A stretch of DNA of 9,749 nucleotides from JAXDLH01 sp034666705 (GTDB lineage Bacteria > Chloroflexota > UBA6077 > SHYK01). Every line of letters begins with the position of its first letter. Position 1 is the stretch's first letter. Where the stretch lies: contig JAXDLH010000342.1 in NCBI GenBank assembly GCA_034666705.1, positions 1 through 9,749 of the forward strand, in the 5' to 3' direction. Positions 1 through 6,519 of this stretch are shown in pieces. Made by a program: the position numbers and the translations under genes. The notes beneath the pieces were generated by a model that ran no database searches, was not told the DNA's origin, and saw only the letters and a program-made list of their open reading frames with translations.

Positions 1-48
1 CCTCCCTCGTTATCTCTGCCTACAGTACGTAGGAAGGCATAGGCCACA

Positions 49-66
49 GTGTATGCCCGCATACAC
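49..66. repeat. Perfect 8-bp inverted repeat upstream of pyruvate kinase
   Basis: The arms GTGTATGC and GCATACAC are separated by CC, and the repeat lies 62 nt before the pyruvate kinase start. A wider pair, CACAG (45-49) and CTGTG (72-76), nests around it. There is no T-tract, so this looks more like a protein-binding dyad (operator) than an intrinsic terminator. A weak promoter-like pair overlaps or follows it on the plus strand (TTGGGC at 67-72, TATCCT at 92-97, 19-nt spacer), which would suit repression of the downstream gene. The dyad is seen directly; the regulatory role is inferred. Confidence 0.45.
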
Positions 67-128
67 TTGGGCTGTGATCCGATGCACTCGGTATCCTGTT
101 GGCGCGACAGCAGACGAGGGAGACTCAG

Positions 129-1142
129 ATGCAAACGCGCATTATCTGTACGCTCGGACCGGCCAGCGAAGCCGCCGCAGTCCTCCGCGCCATGGTCGAG
201 GCCGGGATGTCCATCGCGCGGCTGAACTTCTCGCACGGAACTGCCGATGACCACCGCCAGCGCGCCGCGGCCGTGCGCGAGGTCGCCGGTCTGTCTGGCG
301 AGCACGTCGAGATCATGCAGGACCTGCAGGGTCCGAAGATCCGCACCTTCGAGACGCCCCGCACGGTCCTCCGCCGCGGCGATGACGTGCTCCTCGCGAG
401 CACCCCGACCGACAGCGCCATCGTGATCGCCGAGCCCGCCGTGCTGGCCAGCCTCGACGAAGGTCGCCACGTGTACATCGACGACGGCCTGATCGAGCTC
501 CAGGCCGTCGAGCGCACGAAGGAGGGCGTGCGATGCCGCGTGCTGATCGGTGGGACAATCGAGGGAAATCAGGGCGTAGTGGTTCCCTCAGCGAAGCTCG
601 ACTTGCCGGTCATCAGTGCCAAGGATCTTGCCGACCTGGAGGTTGGCCGAGAGATCGGGGTCGAGTGGGTTGCCGCCTCTTTCGTGCAGCGAGCCAGCGA
701 CGTCGAAGAGGTCCGGAAGCACGCGGCGCCGGGGACCCGCATCATCGCCAAGATCGAAACGGCCGCCGCGCTCGACGACCTTACCGCGATCATCGCCGCG
801 AGTGATGCAGTAATGATCGCCCGGGGTGATCTTGGTGTATCGATTCGCCGCGCAGAAGTTCCGGTCGTCCAAAAACAGATCATCGCCTCCTGCCATGCGG
901 CAGGGAAACGCAGCATCGTGGCCACGGAGATGATGCTCTCGATGGTTCGTAACCCGCACCCCACCCGCGCAGAGGTAGGTGACGTCGCCACCGCGGTCTT
1001 CGACGGGTGCAATGCCGTCATGCTTTCAGAAGAGTCAGCGATCGGCGCATATCCCGTCGACACCGTGGCCCAGATGCGGGAGATCGTCGAGACGGCCGAA
1101 GGCTCGCAGTACTACTACTGGCACGTCCCGATTACCTGGTAG
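129..1142 (+). CDS. pyk: Short pyruvate kinase lacking the C-terminal domain
   Basis: Cytoplasmic glycolytic enzyme that converts phosphoenolpyruvate and ADP to pyruvate and ATP. Family motifs occur in order: CTLGPAS (7-13), RLNFSHG (31-37, with the Arg, Asn and Ser of the active site), DLQGPKIR (65-72), a B domain at about 73-155, IIAKIE (205-210, catalytic Lys208 and metal ligand Glu210), ARGDLG (231-236, metal ligand Asp234), VATEMM (264-269) and NPHPTRAEVGDVATAV (275-290). The protein is 337 residues against roughly 470 for typical enzymes; it stops soon after the barrel, so the C-terminal allosteric and tetramer domain is missing. Lys70 in GPKIR matches the position whose Lys is linked to potassium-independent enzymes (Glu in rabbit muscle). 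Two motifs depart from consensus: ATE for ATQ and LSEES for LSGE(T/S). The start at 129 is preceded by GAGGGAG at about 115-121; an in-frame TTG at 99 has no such site. A barrel-only paralogue with another role is possible. Confidence 0.88.
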   Translation: MQTRIICTLGPASEAAAVLRAMVEAGMSIARLNFSHGTADDHRQRAAAVREVAGLSGEHVEIMQDLQGPKIRTFETPRTVLRRGDDVLLASTPTDSAIVIAEPAVLASLDEGRHVYIDDGLIELQAVERTKEGVRCRVLIGGTIEGNQGVVVPSAKLDLPVISAKDLADLEVGREIGVEWVAASFVQRASDVEEVRKHAAPGTRIIAKIETAAALDDLTAIIAASDAVMIARGDLGVSIRRAEVPVVQKQIIASCHAAGKRSIVATEMMLSMVRNPHPTRAEVGDVATAVFDGCNAVMLSEESAIGAYPVDTVAQMREIVETAEGSQYYYWHVPITW

Positions 1143-1169
1143 CACGACCAAGAAATGGCTGGCGGAACC

Positions 1170-1199
1170 TTGACACCGTCCCGTTCGGGGCGGTATCGA
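1170..1199 (+). promoter_or_regulatory. Candidate promoter with a dyad in its spacer, before the amidohydrolase
   Basis: A perfect -35 hexamer TTGACA (1170-1175) is followed after 18 nt by TATCGA (1194-1199), a poor -10. Almost the whole spacer is a dyad: ACCGTCCC (1175-1182), loop GTTC, GGGGCGGT (1187-1194), eight pairs with one G-T. A dyad inside an over-long spacer is the layout of MerR-family promoters, although those normally have 19-20 nt. The same hairpin could instead be the end of the pyruvate kinase transcript (its stop is 32 nt upstream), but no T-tract follows. Sequence elements are seen; the function is inferred. Confidence 0.35.
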
Positions 1200-1235
1200 A
1201 CGTCAGACACAGCGTGGGCTGGGAGGAGATTCGCC

Positions 1236-2447
1236 ATGAGCCACAACGGGCACGTCGTCGTCGATATGGACTCGCACTTTCGCGAGTACGAAGACGTCGA
1301 TCGCACCTACCGCGAGTACATCGATCCAGCGTACCGCGAGCCGTTCGAGCACCTCTCGCGTGCAGTCGCGGCGCGGCGCGAGGCCGGCCAGACGACGGCA
1401 CTCTTCATGCACCCCCAGGCCATCATCGAGCCTGCCGACGAATCGCGCCCCCTCGGGATCCACGACACGTTTGGCATCGACCGGTGGCATTCCCAGCCGC
1501 ACACGAAGGCGGAGATCCGTGAATCCTCAGCCCGTGAGCCAGTCGACCGCAACGTCCACTGGGATCCCACGATTCGCCTCCGCGATATGGACCGCGCGCT
1601 GATCGACGTCAGCGTGATGTTCCCCAGCCACGCCGCCAGCTATTGCACCTTGCGGGATGTCGGCTTCGAGAGTGCGCTCCATCAGGCACACCACCGGTAT
1701 ATGGCCAACTATTGCGCCGAGTCTGAGGGTCGCCTCCGTTGGGTGCTCATTGCGACGATGCGCGACATCGCGAGGACCGTCGAAGAGCTTACCTACTGGG
1801 CTGAGCGAGATGACAACGTGGTAGGCGTGCTCCTCTCCCCCTCGTGCCCGGATGGCCGCTTGCTCGACAATCCGGATCTTCACCCCCTCTATCGAGCCTC
1901 CGAGGAGCTCGACGTGCCGATCCTCGTCCACGGTGGCGTGCTCCGGCCGCCCTATACCGCCGGCGCAACCGAGCTCAATGACTCCGGCTTCATCCTCCGC
2001 GCGGTCTACCAGCCGTGGGCCGGCATGACGGCGGTGGCCGCGATGATCGGAGGCGGCATCTTCGACCTTTTCCCGAAGCTGCGCGCTGGCGTCTTTGAAA
2101 CCACCGCCGGCTGGATGCCGTGGCTCATCGAGCAACTCGACGGCAGCTACCAGGCACGTCCCAGTCAGGCGCCCTATCTCCAGCGCCTCCCATCAGAGGT
2201 AGTCGCTGGGGGCCAGTTGTTCCACGCGGTGGACCCTGAAGAACGGTACATCGAGCACGCCGTGGAGGCGCTTGGCGAAGACATCTGGCTCTTCGCCACG
2301 GATTACCCGCACACGGGCAGCCCATGGCCGAATGGCGTGCACCACGTCGTCGACCGACCGGGACTTTCGGAGACGGCGAGAGAGAAGATTCTCGGTAGCA
2401 ACGCCCTGCGGCTCTGTACGAGGCTGGCAAGCTGGGCGCCCGCATAG
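1236..2447 (+). CDS. Amidohydrolase family 2 (ACMSD-like) metal-dependent hydrolase
   Basis: A 403-residue cytoplasmic protein of the amidohydrolase-2 family (TIM-barrel metal hydrolases and decarboxylases related to 2-amino-3-carboxymuconate-6-semialdehyde decarboxylase). Visible hallmarks are the N-terminal VDMDSH (Asp10, Asp12, His14), the RLRDMDRALIDVSVMFP segment (114-130), VHGG with His232, the segment RAGVFETTAGWMPWLIEQLD (283-302), FATDYPH with Asp356 (353-359) and the closing ILGSNALRL (385-393). Length is usual for the longer members of the family. No signal peptide is seen. The start is chosen because GGGAGGAG (1221-1228) lies 7 nt before ATG 1236; the in-frame upstream ATG at 1155 has no such site and would cross the promoter-like segment. 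The substrate cannot be read from the sequence. The gene is probably transcribed on its own, since a dyad follows its stop and a promoter candidate precedes it. Confidence 0.87.
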   Translation: MSHNGHVVVDMDSHFREYEDVDRTYREYIDPAYREPFEHLSRAVAARREAGQTTALFMHPQAIIEPADESRPLGIHDTFGIDRWHSQPHTKAEIRESSAREPVDRNVHWDPTIRLRDMDRALIDVSVMFPSHAASYCTLRDVGFESALHQAHHRYMANYCAESEGRLRWVLIATMRDIARTVEELTYWAERDDNVVGVLLSPSCPDGRLLDNPDLHPLYRASEELDVPILVHGGVLRPPYTAGATELNDSGFILRAVYQPWAGMTAVAAMIGGGIFDLFPKLRAGVFETTAGWMPWLIEQLDGSYQARPSQAPYLQRLPSEVVAGGQLFHAVDPEERYIEHAVEALGEDIWLFATDYPHTGSPWPNGVHHVVDRPGLSETAREKILGSNALRLCTRLASWAPA

Positions 2448-2463
2448 AGATCCGACGATCCGA

Positions 2464-2483
2464 GCATGAGAATTTTCTCATGC
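2464..2483. repeat. Perfect 9-bp inverted repeat after the amidohydrolase stop
   Basis: The arms GCATGAGAA and TTCTCATGC are separated by TT, beginning 17 nt after the amidohydrolase stop and 91 nt before the cupredoxin start. As RNA it would fold with 8 pairs and a 4-nt loop. It lacks a following T-tract and its lower stem is only moderately GC-rich, so a classical terminator is doubtful; an operator for the cupredoxin gene is equally likely. Like the dyad at 49-66, its two arms are separated by only 2 bp. Confidence 0.5.
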
Positions 2484-2574
2484 GGCTCCAACGCAAATCT
2501 CATCCTGCCCTCCTACCGTGGGAGAAGCCGTGCTGGTCGCGGCCACTCTCGCGCGCAACGAGGAGGGACCACCC

Positions 2575-3069
2575 ATGTCGCACCCATTCGTGACGAAGAC
2601 GACCCTGCTCCATCGACGTTTCGTCCGCGCGCTCATCGCCTTGCCTATCGCTGCCCTCGCGGCAGCATTTACGATTGCCGGCCCGCTCGCTCACGCCCAG
2701 ACGGGCAGCATGCACGTGATGATGGTCGATAATGATGCCCAGCCATATCCTGCCGCAGTCGGCGTCGGCTATTACGCCTTTGCCCCAGTGCACATCACTG
2801 TCGCGCAGGGCCAACAAATCGTCTTTGACAATCCCTCGACCAACCTCCGGCCTCATACCGTTACGTCACTGAGCTGGACGGGCCGCTCACCATATCGGGA
2901 CCTCCAGGTGGGGACTGCCTTTGATTCATCGCCTGCGACCGACGACGTGATCACGCCCGGCAGCTCCTGGACGCTCGATACTTCGGCACTCGACCCGGAC
3001 CAGTACACCTACTACTGCACCGTCCACCCCTGGATGACTGGTACGTTCACCGTGGTACCGGCCGCATAG
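2575..3069 (+). CDS. Secreted amicyanin/plastocyanin-like blue copper protein
   Basis: A 164-residue exported type-1 copper (cupredoxin) electron carrier. The N-terminus has a basic stretch (HRRFVR, 13-18), a hydrophobic core rich in Ala, Leu and Ile (about 19-38) and a likely signal peptidase I site AHA/Q after residue 41, leaving a mature domain of about 123 residues outside the membrane. The four copper ligands are recognisable: His94 in RPHTV and Cys148, His151 and Met154 in the loop YYCTVHPWM. The short Cys-x2-His-x2-Met spacing is that of amicyanin rather than plastocyanin. The start at 2575 is fixed by AGGAGGGA (2561-2568) and by leaving the signal peptide at the very N-terminus; an in-frame upstream start at 2518 would add 19 residues before it. 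The partner is unknown; the exported sugar-dehydrogenase-like lipoprotein encoded next is a candidate electron donor, by inference. Confidence 0.9.
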   Translation: MSHPFVTKTTLLHRRFVRALIALPIAALAAAFTIAGPLAHAQTGSMHVMMVDNDAQPYPAAVGVGYYAFAPVHITVAQGQQIVFDNPSTNLRPHTVTSLSWTGRSPYRDLQVGTAFDSSPATDDVITPGSSWTLDTSALDPDQYTYYCTVHPWMTGTFTVVPAA

Positions 3070-3096
3070 GCGAAGGGATCCCATCATCCATGGCGA

Positions 3097-3131
3097 GGAA
3101 GGCGCTCGGGCTTCTGGCTCGGGCGCCTTCC
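3097..3131 (+). terminator. Strong terminator-like hairpin after the cupredoxin gene
   Basis: A 15-pair stem is formed by GGAAGGCGCTCGGGC (3097-3111) and GCTCGGGCGCCTTCC (3117-3131) around the loop TTCTG. Nine outer pairs are Watson-Crick and two inner pairs are G-T. It sits 27 nt after the cupredoxin stop. No T-run follows on either strand, so it departs from the classical Rho-independent form. It probably ends the cupredoxin transcript or protects its 3' end, and separates it from the dehydrogenase gene. Confidence 0.65.
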
Positions 3132-3137
3132 GTATGG

Positions 3138-3159
3138 GCCCAGGCTATGAGCCCAGGCT
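3138..3159 (+). repeat. Short tandem direct repeat
   Basis: The 9-mer GCCCAGGCT occurs twice (3138-3146 and 3151-3159) with a 13-nt period, just downstream of the hairpin at 3097-3131. The rest of the 226-nt gap between the cupredoxin and the dehydrogenase gene (3070-3295) holds no ORF that I can support. A weak -10-like TACCAT (3228-3233) has no convincing -35. Confidence 0.4.
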
Positions 3160-3295
3160 CGGCGGCTCAGCAGCAAGAGGCGGCCGGTCAAATGGGAGCA
3201 TGCGAGCACAGTGTCGCGCCGCTTCTGTACCATGCCTGTAGAGTAGGAAACGGGCGGGGTACCCTGGCGGTTGACCGCACGAAAGGAGCTCATCT

Positions 3296-4552
3296 GTGCC
3301 GCGTCGAAGTTTCCCGCTATTGTGGATCGCCGTGGCCATCGTTGCGGTCGCGTGTCAAGCGCTGCCCGCGGGCAGCATCGCCGCGCCTGTGCGACTGGAC
3401 GCCACGAAAGATACTGCGCCACCGCCCGTCGAGGTGCAGAGCGTCCAAGCAGCTCCCCCCGCGACGTTCGACCCGGCAACTGTCACCCTCAGTCTCGAGC
3501 CTTTCGTGAGCGACGTGAATCAACCCACCGATCTGGTCTCGGCGCATGATGGCAGCGGGCGACTCTTCCTCCTTGAGAAAGCGGGGCGCATTCTGATCGT
3601 GCGGGGTCGTCAGCGCGGGACCCAGCCGTTTCTCGACATCACGCCGCTCGTTGGCTCCCGCGGGGCTGAGCAGGGCTTGCTCGGACTCGCGTTCCATCCA
3701 CAGTTCGCGAACAACGGGTACTTCTTCGTCGATTACACCGACCGCAACGGCGACACCATGATCGTGCGCTATCAGGTGTCCAGTGACCCCGACGCGGCCG
3801 ACCCGAGTACCGCGTTGATGCTCTTTCACATCCCCAAGCCGGCGCCGAACCACAACGGTGGCGATCTGGTATTCGGCCCAGACGGCTACCTGTATATCGG
3901 AACCGGGGACGGTGGTGGGGCCGGCGACCAGTTCCACAATGCGCAGGACAAAAGTGCGCTGCTCGGCAAAATGTTGCGGGTCGACGTGGACAGCGGCACG
4001 CCGTATGGCATCCCGCCAGACAATCCATTCATCGGCGAGAACGGCGCCCGGCCCGAAGTGTGGGCCTATGGACTTCGCAATCCCTGGCGCTATTCGTTCG
4101 ACCGCGCGAATGATGATCTCTACGTCGCCGACGTTGGGCAGGATCGATGGGAAGAGATCGACGTGCTGGCGGCCGGCACGGGTAGCGGCAGCAACTTCGG
4201 CTGGCCGCAACTCGAGGCGACCCACTGCTATCCGCCGAGTGCCGCCTGCGATCCGGCGGGCACGGTCGTCCCCGTTGCGGAATACAGCCACAGCCTGGGT
4301 TGCTCGGTTACGGGCGGATACGTCTATCGTGGCCCGCAGGCGCCCTTCGCCCAGGGGGTGTATCTCTATGGCGACTTCTGCAGCGGCCGCATCTGGGGGC
4401 TCGACCACGCGCCGGATGGGAGTTGGCGGCAGACCCAGCTACTGCAAACCGCGCTCGCGCTCTCGACGTTCGGCGAAGACGAAGCCGGCGAGATCTACGT
4501 CGCCGGCCTCGACGAGGGCGCAATCTTCCACCTCGTCTTCAGTCAACCGTAG
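3296..4552 (+). CDS. PQQ-dependent sugar dehydrogenase family lipoprotein (glucose/sorbosone dehydrogenase-like)
   Basis: A 418-residue six-bladed beta-propeller of the glucose/sorbosone dehydrogenase family; soluble members oxidise aldose sugars using pyrroloquinoline quinone. Typical segments are GLLGLAFHPQFANNGYFFVDYT (127-148), NHNGGDLVFGPDGYLYIGTGDGG (185-207, with the family His186), ARPEVWAYGLRNPWRYSFD (251-269, Arg261) and ADVGQDRWEEID (278-289). The N-terminus (MPRRSFPLLWIAVAIVAVAC) is a signal peptide ending at Cys20. With Ala at -3 the lipobox is slightly non-standard, but lipidation is likely, followed by a Pro/Ala-rich linker to about residue 60. Cys311, Cys318, Cys336 and Cys362 could form disulfides, consistent with export. 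The GTG start at 3296 follows AAAGGAG (3282-3288) by 7 nt. The substrate and true PQQ use are not provable here; many family members are uncharacterised. Confidence 0.88.
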   Translation: MPRRSFPLLWIAVAIVAVACQALPAGSIAAPVRLDATKDTAPPPVEVQSVQAAPPATFDPATVTLSLEPFVSDVNQPTDLVSAHDGSGRLFLLEKAGRILIVRGRQRGTQPFLDITPLVGSRGAEQGLLGLAFHPQFANNGYFFVDYTDRNGDTMIVRYQVSSDPDAADPSTALMLFHIPKPAPNHNGGDLVFGPDGYLYIGTGDGGGAGDQFHNAQDKSALLGKMLRVDVDSGTPYGIPPDNPFIGENGARPEVWAYGLRNPWRYSFDRANDDLYVADVGQDRWEEIDVLAAGTGSGSNFGWPQLEATHCYPPSAACDPAGTVVPVAEYSHSLGCSVTGGYVYRGPQAPFAQGVYLYGDFCSGRIWGLDHAPDGSWRQTQLLQTALALSTFGEDEAGEIYVAGLDEGAIFHLVFSQP

Positions 4553-4566
4553 CGAGCAAACGGGAC

Positions 4567-5136
4567 ATGCCACAGCTCGGCTTCGCGTTCCCGCTCGAGG
4601 ACGACCCGGTCCACAACGACGTGCGGCGTCTCCAACGGGCGATCGAGCAGGCGTGCGGCATGAACCCGGCGTTGCGAATCGTGCCGCATCTGAGCCTGAA
4701 GCAGCCGTTTCATGTACGCACGCTCGAACCGGTCGAGGCGTACTTCGATGCGCTCGCCGCGCGGATCTCTCCACCTGAGGTGGCGCTCGAAGGGGTCGGC
4801 ACCTTCGACGATGGGGCGGTCGTGTATCTCGACGTGCGCCCCGACCCGGCGCTCGAGGCGCTCCGCCGCGAGGTACTCGCCGATCTGCAGCACGAATTTC
4901 GCGTCAAGCCGCAGGTCGTGGAGGATGACCGCTACCACTTCCACGTGACGCTGGCGCAGGGCCTCGATTCTGATCAGGGCCAGCGAGCTCTCGAGGCGGC
5001 GTACGAGCTGATTCCCGCCCCCGTCTATCGATGCAGGCTAGGCGTCCTCGGGTTGTTTTACTACGCCACCGACGTATGGACCCCCTACCGACGCGCCCGG
5101 CTCGGCGCTGAGCACTCCGTTCCCGGCGCCAGGTGA
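4567..5136 (+). CDS. 2H phosphoesterase (2'-5' RNA ligase superfamily)
   Basis: A 189-residue cytoplasmic protein of the 2H phosphoesterase/2'-5' RNA ligase fold. The two signature His-x-Ser/Thr motifs are present: His41-Leu-Ser43 (in PHLSLKQPF) and His126-Val-Thr128 (in FHVTLAQ), 85 residues apart as expected for the bilobal fold. The family acts on 2',3'-cyclic or 2'-5' phosphodiester bonds in RNA or small nucleotides; the specific substrate is unknown. The ATG at 4567 lies 14 nt after the dehydrogenase stop, has only a weak GGGA before it, and is probably translated by coupling from that gene. The reading frame is open far upstream (to 4300), but that part lies inside the dehydrogenase gene and does not resemble this family. 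The 3' end, which encodes the last predicted core strand (about 158-180), overlaps the convergent ATPase gene by 99 bp. Confidence 0.83.
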   Translation: MPQLGFAFPLEDDPVHNDVRRLQRAIEQACGMNPALRIVPHLSLKQPFHVRTLEPVEAYFDALAARISPPEVALEGVGTFDDGAVVYLDVRPDPALEALRREVLADLQHEFRVKPQVVEDDRYHFHVTLAQGLDSDQGQRALEAAYELIPAPVYRCRLGVLGLFYYATDVWTPYRRARLGAEHSVPGAR

Positions 5137-6495
5137 GACGACCTCCGGCGAAGCGGCGGAAGCCAGAGGTCGCGTAGGAGCCTCTCCGAGCTCGGCAACC
5201 AGGGCGTCGATGAACTGGCGCGCAGTGCGACCCGAGCGACCGTTTTGTCGCTGTGCCCACGAGAGTGCGCGCTCCTGCAACTGGGTATCCGGGAGTATGA
5301 TGCCGCGCCTGCTCGCCAATGCACGCACGATCTCGAGATACCGATCCTGGTCGGGCGAGCCGAAGGTCACGCGGACCCCGAAGCGGTCTGAGAGCGACAG
5401 CTTCTCCTCGAGGGTATCCATCATGTGCACGTCGTCTTCGAGCGCGGCGGTGCGGTCAGAGAAGCGCTCGCGCACCAGATGGCGGCGGTTGGACGTGGCG
5501 TACAGCACCACATTGTCCGGCCGCGCCTCAATACCCCCCTCCAGGATCGCCTTCAGCGCCTTGTAATGCGTTTCCTGCTCCTCGAATGAGAGATCGTCGA
5601 CGTAGAGGATGAAGCGCTCGCTGCGGTCGCGGAGCGGCGCCATCAGCTCGTGAAAATCGTCGAGATGCTCTTTGGGCACCTCGATCAGCCGCAGGCCCCG
5701 ATCGCCGTACTCGCTGAGCAGCGCTTTCACCGTCGACGATTTCCCGGTACCACGCTCGCCATACAGCAGGGCATTGTTCCCTGGCAGGCCCGCGGCGAAA
5801 CGCGCCGCGTTCTGCACGACCGGCTCGCGCTCGCGCTCGTAGCCGACCAGGTCGCTGAGTCGCACGGGATCAGGGTTCGCGACGCCCTCGAGCTGCCCCT
5901 TGTTGCCCTGGTGAACCCAACGAAACGCCCGGAAGCGGCCGAAAATGCCGACGCCGTTCGCCGCATAACACGCCGCAAGCTGAGCGACCTCGGCCGGCCA
6001 GTCCTGCGATGCAGCCAGCGTGCGCTTCATCGCCCTGGCTTCTGGCCCATGAATCGGCGGTCCGCCACCCAACGGCCGCAGCCCGCGCCACCCCGGCGAG
6101 CTCACCACGCCCAGCGCGCCGAAGGCTTCGGATGCGAGCACCGCGCCGCCGTCACGGAACAGACCCTGCAGCACGCCCAACTCGCGTCTCGCCTCCCCAA
6201 CCAGTCCCTCGCCCATCGCGGCCAGGCCAGCCCGCTCTGCCTTGCGGCTGAAAACGTTGTCTGCTACCAGGATCCGGTCGAGCACATGGTTCTGCCAGGC
6301 GTCTCCGACCGCTTCGTCCGGGTAGAGCTCCGCCTCTTCCATGAGCAGCGCCACCAGGCGTGCCGCGTTGAGATTCGACGCCTCCTCGGCCAAGGCGCGA
6401 ACCGCGCGGCCGATCGAGTCGTCGAATACGTCACGAAACAGCGCGAGGCCGTCGAGGGAGCGGCGCAGATTGCGACGATCGGGTGGAAACGTCAC
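5038..6495 (-). CDS. DUF815 family AAA+ ATPase
   Basis: A 485-residue soluble P-loop ATPase. Residues 1-200 are a mostly helical N-terminal region. The ATPase core has Walker A GERGTGKSS (246-254), Walker B FILYVDD (295-301), a sensor-1-like LYATSNRRH (331-339), SDRFGVRVTF (369-378) and a sensor-2-like SGRTARQF (421-428). This is the arrangement of the DUF815 family, whose cellular role is not established. The final 45 residues are Pro/Gly/Ser/Ala/Val-rich and look unstructured; this part is encoded opposite the 3' end of the 2H phosphoesterase gene. The GTG start at 6495 has GGAGG (6500-6504) only 4 nt away, which is rather close. It begins 24 nt after the PIN toxin stop, so it is probably the last gene of the minus-strand transcript. 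An in-frame later start cannot be excluded. Confidence 0.87.
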   Translation of the reverse strand: MTFPPDRRNLRRSLDGLALFRDVFDDSIGRAVRALAEEASNLNAARLVALLMEEAELYPDEAVGDAWQNHVLDRILVADNVFSRKAERAGLAAMGEGLVGEARRELGVLQGLFRDGGAVLASEAFGALGVVSSPGWRGLRPLGGGPPIHGPEARAMKRTLAASQDWPAEVAQLAACYAANGVGIFGRFRAFRWVHQGNKGQLEGVANPDPVRLSDLVGYEREREPVVQNAARFAAGLPGNNALLYGERGTGKSSTVKALLSEYGDRGLRLIEVPKEHLDDFHELMAPLRDRSERFILYVDDLSFEEQETHYKALKAILEGGIEARPDNVVLYATSNRRHLVRERFSDRTAALEDDVHMMDTLEEKLSLSDRFGVRVTFGSPDQDRYLEIVRALASRRGIILPDTQLQERALSWAQRQNGRSGRTARQFIDALVAELGEAPTRPLASAASPEVVSPGAGNGVLSAEPGASVGGPYVGGVVKQPEDA

Positions 6496-6519
6496 GAGGC
6501 CTCCAAGGGGTGGCGCGGC

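Noticed and set aside
1..42. Possible 3' end of an upstream plus-strand gene with a stop at 40-42
   Set aside because: Only 13 codons are visible with no recognisable sequence; the minus-strand ribosome binding site signal at the edge is at least as persuasive.
1527..2135. A 202-codon minus-strand open frame inside the amidohydrolase gene
   Set aside because: Shadow frame; the hydrolase motifs on the plus strand span the same DNA.
3317..4408. A 363-codon minus-strand open frame opposite the sugar dehydrogenase gene
   Set aside because: The plus-strand protein has a lipoprotein signal and family motifs; the antisense frame has none.
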